Part shown: positions 56,412 through 64,000 of the stretch, piece after piece
Layout of the letters: each line of letters opens with the position of its first letter
How positions within the stretch are numbered: the stretch's first letter is position 1
DNA from: Mucor racemosus
Lineage: Eukaryota > Mucoromycota > Mucoromycetes > Mucorales > Mucoraceae
Reading direction: 5' to 3'
DNA: 64,000 bases
Assembly (NCBI GenBank): GCA_027405735.1
Contig: JAPEHQ010000019.1
Coordinates: 439,001 to 503,000, forward strand
Translations under genes and position numbers: made by a program
The notes under the pieces: generated by a model
Seen by the model: the letters and a program-made list of their open reading frames with translations, nothing else
Told to the model about the DNA's origin: nothing
Databases searched by the model: none

Positions 56412-56780
56412 ACCGTGACCAAGGGTGGTGCTATCATCTACGTGACATATGTACTACCACTACGGCCGACCTGTGCTGCACACTATAGCATGAGCTGTTG
56501 TGCCCACTGAATATGGCTAAAAAGATTACAAGATGCACATGGGCACAACGAAAAAAACTGCACACGAGCATAACGAAAAGCCTGTATGTGTAGAATTATA
56601 GATTCTGTCCATGTGCATGACATTAATCCTATGTGTGCATAATAGTAGAATTGCCCATAAGCGTTTAATTATTTCTATTTATGCATAACGATAAAATCTG
56701 ACCATGAGCATAATGTTCTGATTGTATGGGCACAAATTGGTTTGTACATGAGCATCGTGCCGTTCTCAAAATTCCATTGC
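56412..56780 (+). repeat. degenerate array of CATGGGCATAACG-type words
   Basis: Variants such as GCACATGGGCACAACG, GCACACGAGCATAACG, GACCATGAGCATAATG and GTATGGGCACAAA recur every 20-60 bp, more or less in one orientation. The left part (CACTACGGCCGAC) matches, inverted, 27671-27690. It looks like the subterminal region of a decayed DNA transposon. Confidence 0.45.
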
Positions 56781-57210
56781 ATTTTTTTTTACTGGAATGG
56801 GTTTTTAAATTACATTTGTTTTTATTAATATAATAAATTATAGATAATACAATTCAATACGTTGTTGATGTAGAGCAATACATGCAAGAACCAATATATT
56901 TACGATGATTATCACCATTTGTAAATATGTTTAGCCAAATCCAAGATTATATATGTTGCTTTACCGCTTATAAAATTTAAACAAATTAACCTTCTTTAAA
57001 CTGATCATTTTAGTTTACGATTGTCAGCTGTAAAAAGATTTGCTTTCAAGCATAGCTACTACGATCAAAATTATCATGGTTATTAATAAGCAAGATATTA
57101 GACTATTCTTTTTTTTGTTTCTATATTATTTGAAATTTTATCACTCTTCTGGAACATTTCATGGGATTGTAGCCGGTTCTAGATTCTTATTGAATAGATA
57201 TAAATATCAT
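56781..57210. other. gene-free stretch before duplication copy 2
   Basis: AT-rich. A 75-codon frame from 57040 runs into the duplicated block but has no recognisable motif, and the other copy does not preserve it upstream. Confidence 0.4.
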
Positions 57211-58578
57211 TGCCTTCGATTTGATCCGGTAATCAAGAAATACGTCCAACAATACAGTAGTAAATAATGATATTTGATTTTAGAATGCAGTTAAATGAAA
57301 ATATCAGTCTCTAATATAACGACTCCTACCTATTATATTAAAAACATTAGTCCCTTATGTTAGCATGCGTATTCAGGTAAAAGAAAAGAATACCAGCTTG
57401 ATAGTCTGATATGCCTTATCAAACGGTAAATAATATCCTTGGAATATGAAAACAAAAAAAGAGAAACAGCACACGTAGAAAAGGATTTTCAAGGCTTTAC
57501 ATTATTTAGCGCAATTAAAACCCTGCTAAATTGCACATTTCAGCCAATGTAAAAGCAGCATTACAGCGCATCAACCCATAAACTAAACAAAATAGGCAAA
57601 ATCTGTTATCATAGAAACATGCATTTCTACCAGAAAAACCGGCTGTTATATCATAGATTCATTAAAAAATTGCAAACGCGAACCCGTAAAGCAACGCTGT
57701 AATTGAGAATAGCAAGATTGAACGACTAAGTCCCTTATTATACTATGATATATCCAAGTTTTAAATAAAGAGTATTTTTTTTTGTTCGACTTTTCTTGCA
57801 TTTAACCACGTACAATCTGAAAATTCAGTTTTTGTAGCGGACATTTTTGGGACTCATTTTATCCTTACCAACACTCATGATTTTGATCAAAAAACAGAAA
57901 AATCAAATTTTGATGCCAAAATCAACGTTTAAATATACTACATTGTGAGAGAAAATTGTAGCCATGGCTAATACACATCTTATAAAAACTTAATATTAAA
58001 TTTTAATTAATAAAAATTGTACTTTTGTCCCAAAAACGGGGTTTTGGTTAAAGGATTTTCATGTAATATTTTGCAATAAAAAAGTTTGTTATTTTTTATT
58101 GAGCAAATAGAGCGCTAAATTCTGTATATGTGTATATTTTTTGTTTTTATAATTGGTAGTATAATTGACTCTAAATTTACAAAACCAGAAAAAAATATTT
58201 AAAAAATGTCAAAATTGATGATCTGGACAAGAATAATTTTCGAAATTAATATGCCGCTTATAAGCCTTACAAGTCTTAAAAATAAGAGATTTTATAATAC
58301 TTGAGAGCTTTTTCAAGAATTTACAATGCTATATCCACCTGATTCAAGCTTATTACTGTAAATTTTTATACATGTTAATATTGCGTGGTAGTTTATTTGA
58401 TAATGATATATTCTTACGCTATAATTTTTGCGTTAGAGGTGTTTTACATTGAGTTTTAGTCTTATCTCTCCAATATCATAAACATAAACATGGCCATCAC
58501 TGGAACCTATTGCCGCCTTCATACCCTCTTTTTCCCAAGCCAATTTATTCAATGCTTTATTACTAGAACCAACTTAAG
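57211..58578 (+). repeat. large direct duplication, copy 2
   Basis: Same-strand match to 25200-26785, starting GCCTTCGATTTGATCCGG and ending in the dynein fragment. It lacks the 210-bp insertion present in copy 1 and so preserves the empty site (CCCTTATTATACTATG near 57732-57748). Confidence 0.85.
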
Positions 58579-58722
58579 CACTTACAAATGGTTCCTCGGT
58601 ATTTGCATTCAAATTCCATAAATTAAATTGACTAGTTCCATCTACAGTAGTATCAAACGTATCATCGGCCCGCCTTATGATAAATGCCAGTATAAGATCA
58701 GAAGCATCCCATTATTTATTTT
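58440..58722 (-). pseudogene. dynein intermediate chain WD40 exon fragments, copy 2
   Basis: The reverse strand encodes an upstream exon part, VDGTSQFNLWNLNANTEEPF, ending at a GTAAGT donor. After only a few bases there is an acceptor-like CTTAAG. Next comes GSSNKALNKLAWEKEG and SDGHVYVYDIGE. The DGT...LWNLN...TEEP pattern followed by ALNKLAW...SDGHVYVYD is typical of cytoplasmic dynein intermediate chain. The final donor has decayed to ATAAGA (copy 1 keeps GTAAGA), and the intron between the two parts is almost deleted. It extends further upstream in the gene than copy 1. Confidence 0.78.
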
Positions 58723-59784
58723 CATTGTTATAAGTTGTAAAAAGTTTGATTTTTAATAATACAGCAATTAAATAAAAAACAAGATGATACTAATAGCATA
58801 TGGTGAGTATTTAAATAATAAGATTATATATATATAAGGGAGATTATCAGGTGATACAATAGTTATTAATGGTATCATAATAACAATATCATGATAATAC
58901 GATTACAGTAGCGCTATATCTAAATTCTGATATCGCACTGGTATTAATTTTTTTATTTTCGGACGGATACCAATGGCCCCAAAGGGGTAGATGCATTTCT
59001 TTGAAGATTTGACGTAATTCGACTCAATATTGGGCAAAAAAATTCAAAAGTCATCTGAAAATGACTTGAAACCATCCAAAGCTTACTGGACAGCAAAAAT
59101 CCTATTTCAGTGAATTTTGATTGCAATGGCTTCCAAATTTACATGAGAGTAATGTAGATACGCATCTTTGACACAATGATATCAAAGGACACTTTTGACA
59201 ATTTACTATGTGTAGAGAAAGCCATCACTAGGGGTGTTGTCGAGCTTAGCTTATACTAGTAAATTTGGCTGGCAAAACCCGGCTCGACACCAATACTAGA
59301 ATGAATGGGCAAAATATATTCTATAGCTGTGATCATTTCAAATTTCAGTCGTGATGATAGCGCGCAGAATTCCACCCTACATTTGTGTAATAATGGCTTT
59401 TAATGAGATGATATTCAAACATCATATCATAACTGTAGGTGAGTACAAACAATTACAATGGAAAGACAAATCCCATTAGTGCAACAAAGCATCTCAGAGG
59501 GCCGGGGAGAATTTGTATATCCTATGTCTGTTTTATGGAGCAGCAATAATCTCTCTACTGAATTCTTTGCAGCTCGATTCTGAACTATTCAAAATCAGAT
59601 AAACATTATGAATCGTAAGTTTTAGGTTCTTTATTACTATTATTCTATTATAACTCTAATTAGATATCAATTTAAATTAATATGTGCAGTTGCACAATTG
59701 GAAATATTTAGTTCTTTTACTTGATATACTTATCCAACAAAATGTACAGTGTAAAGGTTTTCCCATGAAATCCTTGTAATTTGA
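58723..59784. other. gene desert with a small hAT-like remnant
   Basis: No gene. At 59229-59298 a 70-bp segment begins TAGGGGTGTTGTCGAGC and ends GGCTCGACACCAATACTA, which are imperfect inverted ends like those of hAT elements. Flanking 8-mers do not match. The rest is AT-rich, and the PQ-loop gene's 3' UTR lies near 59700-59784. Confidence 0.4.
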
Positions 59785-60835
59785 TTATTGAGAAGGAGTT
59801 TTCTTTTCTCCTTGCGAGTCGTTAGACATGGTCTCTGTAACATCTTCTGATGGTGATACTTGGTCGATTTGTGATTCTTCTGATGTTGCTTTTGAAATAA
59901 TCTTCTTTTGATACCATTCAAAAATGTAATAAAGCGCTAAAATTCCTGTATCTAAGCAAGCGATAGCAATATAATTTGCTAAATCGAGAGAATCAACTTC
60001 TTCCCCAAAAACTAATAATAATGACTGATTTAGACATTTGATTTCTTGTACACCCAGTACCTTTTTTTTTTTCCTTTTTACCTAAACTGATTATAGAAAA
60101 TACTGATCCTGAGAAATCCATGGCAAGAAATAAATGAGAAATACCTATAACTCTTCTCTCGCCTTTTTGTGATAATCAAATGTTTAATTAGTCTATCTTA
60201 TCAGATTTTTTTTTTTTTTTTGAGAAAATGAAACTTACGGAGGATCTCATAATATTGAGGCAAAAAGCCACCAACAACAAAAATGAAAGGCATGATGCCA
60301 AAGAAACGAATTCCACTTTGATTGTTCGCTTGTTGTGCTTTCTATAAATATATATATATAAATGAGTCATTCATTGGTAACAAAGTTTAAATATATGTGT
60401 AGGACAAGAATGATTTACCTTGAAGGCGAAAACCAATCCAGTCTCTAAACCGCCAACAAATAAACAACTTGCAACAAATCCGCAAAATGTCTTTAATCTG
60501 GACCATCCATGTTGATAGCGAAATTCTTGAGAAACACAAATGCATGATATAAAAGTAAATATTTGAGGTTGAATCCATAAACCTATAGCAACTCCAAGGC
60601 CAATATTATAGACACCCATAAAAACACCAGCAAATGTCCAAATTAACATTGTCCATACCGATACACCTGTTGAAGTGCCTCGACGATATGTTTTGTATGC
60701 TGATCATTAGAGTAAATAAACATGCTGATATGAGATGTATGTTATAAATTACATACCTTGCGGTGCTAATTGAAGGGACCAGAATACAAGCCCAAAGTAG
60801 CCGCACACTTGTTCAACCAAATATCGATCTGTCAT
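59785..60835 (-). CDS. PQ-loop repeat seven-segment membrane protein
   Basis: Exons on the minus strand are 60835-60757, 60699-60419, 60341-60239, 60162-60082 and 60011-59785, giving 256 aa. PQ-loop proteins (cystinosin, SWEET/KDEL-receptor fold) are small-molecule transporters or receptors of endomembranes. The first PQ motif is WSLQLAPQAYKTYRRGTSTG (P25-Q26). The second is FVVGGFLPQYYEILRERRVI (near 148), followed by GISHLFLAMDFSGSVFSIISL. Seven hydrophobic segments can be counted. A polar Ser/Glu-rich tail ends the protein. The substrate cannot be told from sequence. It resembles fungal PQ-loop proteins of the Ypq type or a related subgroup, without a firm orthologue. Confidence 0.88.
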
Positions 60836-61237
60836 TTAAAGTACAATGAGAAAGAAAGAACATATTTATACTTGATGTGATGGCCTTTATATATATTTGT
60901 CGTGGTTTTCCAATCCCAGTTCATCTCTTAAATTCCATCTGTCAAAAAGACAATTTGTGAATATCAGATTTCCATGTACAAACGAATGCAGATATAAATA
61001 TGCATGATATATATATATATATATATATATGTGTACATTTATTCACTGTTATCTCATTTACAGAAATATAAGAATAATAAGTTGAGACTATCCGTTGAAA
61101 TGCACTCCCTCCTTCTATTAATGACAAGATTACAGACTATTAACAATTTTTTTTTACAGAAGTCGAGATTTTATTTAAAATTTTAATCCTCATGTACAAA
61201 AAACTAGTACAGAAAGAAAGATACAAGTCCAAAATAT
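60836..61237. other. intergenic region with TA microsatellite
   Basis: Promoter of the PQ-loop gene and 3' UTR of eS8. A TA dinucleotide run of about 11 units lies at 61007-61030. No gene. Confidence 0.55.
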
Positions 61238-62243
61238 TTAGTGCTTCTTGCTCTATAAAATAAATAGATAAAATGTTAGTGAAAAAGTTTAAATGGTATA
61301 GTTTCTGTCAATATTTACCTTGATCTTACGGAGGTAGAATTCGAGTTCCTTACCCTCGAGGATGTAACCATCACAACGACCAGATTGACCAGGACGAGAA
61401 GCAATGACGGCATAAAGACGACCGGCATTGAATTGATCGTTCAAAAGAGGATCGACAGCAGCAGTGGCAGCACGAGCAGCAATCTTCTTCTCAACACTCT
61501 TGGACTTCTTCTCAGCGGTAGTTTCCTAAATCACAAAATGTATATTAGAATACTGTCTTTAATTCCTCATAAAATGTTATACTTACAGCAGCATCAGCAG
61601 CCTTCTTACCGAGAGTGATAGCATAGTGAGATTCGTACCATTGACGGAAAGGAGTGGCATCAATTTGAATGACGGCACCCTTAACGAGAGTGTTAGTACG
61701 GACCAACTCGTTGTTGGAGGCGTTGTAAACAACAGTCAAAGCACGAGTCTTGCGGGAAATACCCTCGGAACCCCAAGAGAAGTTACCAGACTCGAGACGA
61801 AGGGCACGACGCTTGAAGTTACCACCACGAACACGGACAAGATGAATACGCTTACCACCCAACTTGGTGTTGGCGGATTGACGACCCAACTCGAACCTAT
61901 AAAAAAATGATGATTTTGATATTTAGTGATTTGTTTAAGAAAATGAGGGGGTCGAGATCAATTCAATTCTAACTTATTGAGTTGTATTGTAAAAAAAAAA
62001 GGTTCTGATACATGTCGTTTTTTGTCCATTTGATTTTTTACACACAAATCCATACAATTGCTCATTTCCTTGCCTTGACCCCCGAAAGATACTTACTTTC
62101 TCTTCTTTCTGTATTGATCACGTCTAGCACCGGTGGCGCTGCGCTTGTGGCGAGAATCGCGGCTGATACCTATTTATTAAAGGATGGATTGATGAATACA
62201 TGTTATCATATAATGGATGGATGTATATAGATTCTTTACCCAT
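61238..62243 (-). CDS. RPS8: 40S ribosomal protein eS8
   Basis: Exons on the minus strand are 62243-62240 (ATGG only), 62169-62097, 61896-61587, 61525-61319 and 61252-61238, giving 202 aa. eS8 is a structural protein of the small ribosomal subunit. The N-terminus [20 protein letters not shown] and the blocks [37 protein letters not shown] and [20 protein letters not shown] are diagnostic. The first exon holds the start codon plus one base, and the last exon holds only four codons and the stop. Codon use is strongly biased to C-ending codons (AAC, TTC, GGT/CGT), unlike most neighbours, as expected for very high expression. Introns close to the start codon are common in fungal ribosomal protein genes. 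Confidence 0.97.
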
Positions 62244-63005
62244 ATTATTTGCAGAGGAAGAACTTACGAAATCTTGAACAGATATTACTATTTACACTGT
62301 CGAAAAAAAAACCCCAAAGCTCCGCAAGGTATCGTCACAATCAAAGGGTTTCGAATGACTGGTGGTCCGGCCTCCTTTGGCTTTGACAAGAAGGGCAAGT
62401 AAATGCTTCGTTGCCAAGGGAGGGAATTAATGTCAGCTGGCCAGATATGCACTTTTTTTACCGGATATGTAGGCATTGTCCGGAGAAAAAGATTACAATG
62501 CACTTGATACATGCCTAGACTAAGCCGCATTACAATTTTTAAATAATGTTGAGCAATGAAAGCTATAGCTATATGATTGAATTTCCACTGAATAAATGAC
62601 AAAAATTGCTTTTTTGAACTTGAATACTTGATGAAACTTGTTGTTTCAAAATCAAATTTTTATCATTACATTACGAGCTATCTCATCACAACCGAGATAT
62701 GCCAATCTTCATCCGTAGATCCAAGTAATAATGTCATGCTTTGCGTTCTTATTGTTGCTGATACAATCCAGCTGACAAATATTGTCGTTTCCAAAAAAAA
62801 AAAAAAAAAAAAAAAAAAAATTAGCAAACCTTGAACGTTTTCAGTATAATATTTGAGTTTTGGCCCGAAGTATATTTTACACAGGGCAATCCATAATACA
62901 ATGCAGTGTTAGCATGCCACAGTTCCTACATGAACCTGCTATATGTTGTCTCTTAAACCAATCGATAATATTTATAACATAGATAAATTTAATTTAACAC
63001 AGACA
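62244..63005. promoter_or_regulatory. divergent intergenic region between eS8 and small-protein gene
   Basis: About 760 bp with no gene. The first 160 bp upstream of eS8 are less AT-rich (AAACCCCAAAGCTCCGC, GGTGGTCCGGCCTCC) than the surroundings and may hold ribosomal-protein promoter elements, though I recognise no specific site. A poly-A tract lies at 62793-62820. Confidence 0.5.
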
Positions 63006-63327
63006 ATGGTTCTTCTTAAACTCAATCGCAATGTATGTGATTTGCCTAATCAAGTCTACCGTATGCTTAGATTAAGTAAACAAAAAGCCGAGAAGGAGGC
63101 CATCGAAGTTTTGGCAAATCATTCAAACAGTGACGATCAGGAAGGGTATGAGAGAATTCATTTGCTATACAATATGTAAGTTTCATGGCATTGTAACGGT
63201 TTCATAATACCATTGCTGAAATACATTTATTAGCATTCAAGCTCTCAAGAAAAATAATTTAAATACTTTGAAAAGATCTCTATTTACTAGTCAAATGGTT
63301 CCTTTCTTTAGTTTCATCGTTTTATAA
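63006..63327 (+). CDS. 87-residue helical protein, unknown
   Basis: Exons are 63006-63175 and 63234-63327. The protein is basic and mostly helical (LPNQVYRMLRLSKQKAEKEA, YERIHLLYNIIQALKKNNLN) with a hydrophobic C-terminal end (QMVPFFSFIVL). No family is recognised. A clean GTAAGT donor and TTAG acceptor restore one frame across both parts, which supports a genuine small gene. The last 15 residues could instead be read-through into non-coding sequence if a different splice is used. Confidence 0.5.
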
Positions 63328-63448
63328 TATTTTCCTACAAAATTTCCTTGCGTCCGCCTCTTGAGTCAGTTTACCAAACGCACTTTACACGGAGCAAAAA
63401 ATAAAAACAATTCAATTCAATTCAATTGAAAAAAACAAGAAAAATAAT
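63328..63448. terminator. convergent 3' ends
   Basis: About 120 bp separates the ends of the small-protein gene (+) and the lipase gene (-). It contains AATAAAAACAATTC on the plus strand near 63402 and presumably holds both polyadenylation regions. No terminator can be defined precisely. Confidence 0.3.
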
Positions 63449-64000
63449 CTATTCAGAGACTGCAATTGCAGATACCCTTATAATATTAGGAATGTTGGTA
63501 TTATCTATTTCAAAGTATTTTATATCCAAGGGTGCTTTTTTCTCAATGCCTTCATTTGAGATTTGTGGAGGGTAATTAAAGTGATCAAGTAATTTCAAAA
63601 TGTCAGGATAGACCTTTTTCTCAAGCCCATGTGCCCATAAAAAGTCCATATGCTCCCAACCGTGAATACTCTTGACATAAGATAGAAGTGGTAAATCACT
63701 TTTCAGTATATCAAAATCAACAAGAGTATCAGAAGATCCATAAAAAATGGCAATGGGTGTAGTGATCTGCTTTGTGGGGAATTTGGGAGGCAAATGATCA
63801 ATGACTGTATTGACGGTACTCCAAGGTAATAAACTAGGAGTTTCATCATACATTTGGAATCTTCCAGAGCTTATAATTTGAAACCAATGCTATTAATTCA
63901 TTCAAATTAGATGTTTTCATAAAAGAATATGCAACGGTTTTCACTTACAACAATAGATTTTACGCTGGTCATACTAAACAAATGTTGGTAACTGACCAAT
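63449..64000 (-). CDS. acid lipase / steryl ester hydrolase (Tgl1-like), 3' part only
   Basis: Two 3' exons are in the window: 64000-63949 (continuing beyond the edge) and 63889-63449, about 164 residues. Family members hydrolyse steryl esters or triacylglycerols in lipid droplets or the vacuole/lysosome. Seen here: HWFQIISSGRFQMYDE (the conserved HWxQ...GxFxxYD stretch of acid lipases), the KITTPIAIFYGSSDTLVD-like segment with the catalytic Asp, and WEHMDFLWAHG with the catalytic His. The nucleophile Ser (GHSQG-type) and the N-terminus lie outside the window. The C-terminal 45 residues are not conserved. The intron between the exons is 59 nt. Confidence 0.85.

Noticed and set aside
57040..57267. 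75-codon frame running into duplication copy 2
   Set aside because: No family motif is seen, and the first copy at 25200 does not keep the frame upstream of the block boundary.
59229..59298. 70-bp hAT-like miniature element
   Set aside because: The ends are imperfectly inverted (TAGGGGTGTTGTCGAGC against TAGTATTGGTGTCGAGCC) and the 8-bp flanks do not match. It is noted only within the gap description.
62217..62402. 61-codon frame upstream of eS8 ending GPASFGFDKKGK
   Set aside because: It overlaps the eS8 start on the other strand and has no splice partner or motif. The less AT-rich composition more likely reflects the eS8 promoter.

Overview
The window is about 64 kb of AT-rich nuclear DNA from a filamentous fungus. 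I place it in the Mucoromycota, probably Mucorales. The grounds are many short introns (about 50-90 nt, GTAAGT-type donors, TAG/CAG acceptors), a fungal gene set (POB3, EPL1, a Pho80-type cyclin, a Syp1-type muniscin, an AzgA-type purine permease, a GH18 chitinase) and several small cysteine-rich membrane proteins I could not assign. The placement is an inference; no marker gene proves it. Exon coordinates below were built by hand by joining reading frames at GT...AG sites, and nearly every model closes in frame.

Layout. 0.5-9.7 kb is a gene block: RhoGEF (+), a DUF4870-like membrane protein (-) divergent from POB3/FACT (+), then EPL1/NuA4 (+). 9.7-12.4 kb is repeat-rich. 12.4-21.7 kb carries a chitinase (-), an alpha-arrestin with PY motifs (+) and an F-BAR/muHD endocytic adaptor (+). 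21.7-29.3 kb is a gene desert with transposon-like repeats, one tRNA-Phe and a dynein intermediate chain fragment. 29.3-43.6 kb is a second gene block: a Cid1-like protein that has lost its catalytic aspartates (+), an SLC35B4-like nucleotide-sugar transporter (-), an AlkB-like dioxygenase (-), a four-segment membrane protein (+), an EH-domain protein (-), a HAD hydrolase (+), a Pho80-like cyclin (+), Tim10 (+) and another small membrane protein (-). 43.6-48.0 kb is repeat-rich. 48.0-54.1 kb has the purine permease, an unknown 168-aa protein, a secreted Kre9/Knh1-like protein (all +) and an FHA/G-patch protein (-). 54.1-59.8 kb is the third repeat island. 59.8-64.0 kb has a PQ-loop protein (-), ribosomal protein eS8 (-), a small unknown protein (+) and the 3' part of an acid lipase (-).

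The most unusual signals are these. (1) The Cid1/TUTase-like gene has K and N where the catalytic Asp pair should be. (2) Two 363-bp non-autonomous elements lie 32 kb apart in inverted orientation; each is flanked by its own perfect 8-bp target duplication, and their ends are hAT-like. (3) A roughly 1.4-kb block is duplicated directly (25.2 and 57.2 kb). It carries exon-intron fragments of a dynein intermediate chain, and one copy holds a nested 210-bp insertion for which the other copy is the empty site. (4) Two identical perfect RFX X-box sites lie upstream of the cyclin gene. (5) An older repeat family of about 1 kb is present in five places and is itself broken by a hAT-like insertion. I saw no CRISPR array, rRNA or prophage-like system, and no gene cluster that looks like an undescribed multi-gene system.
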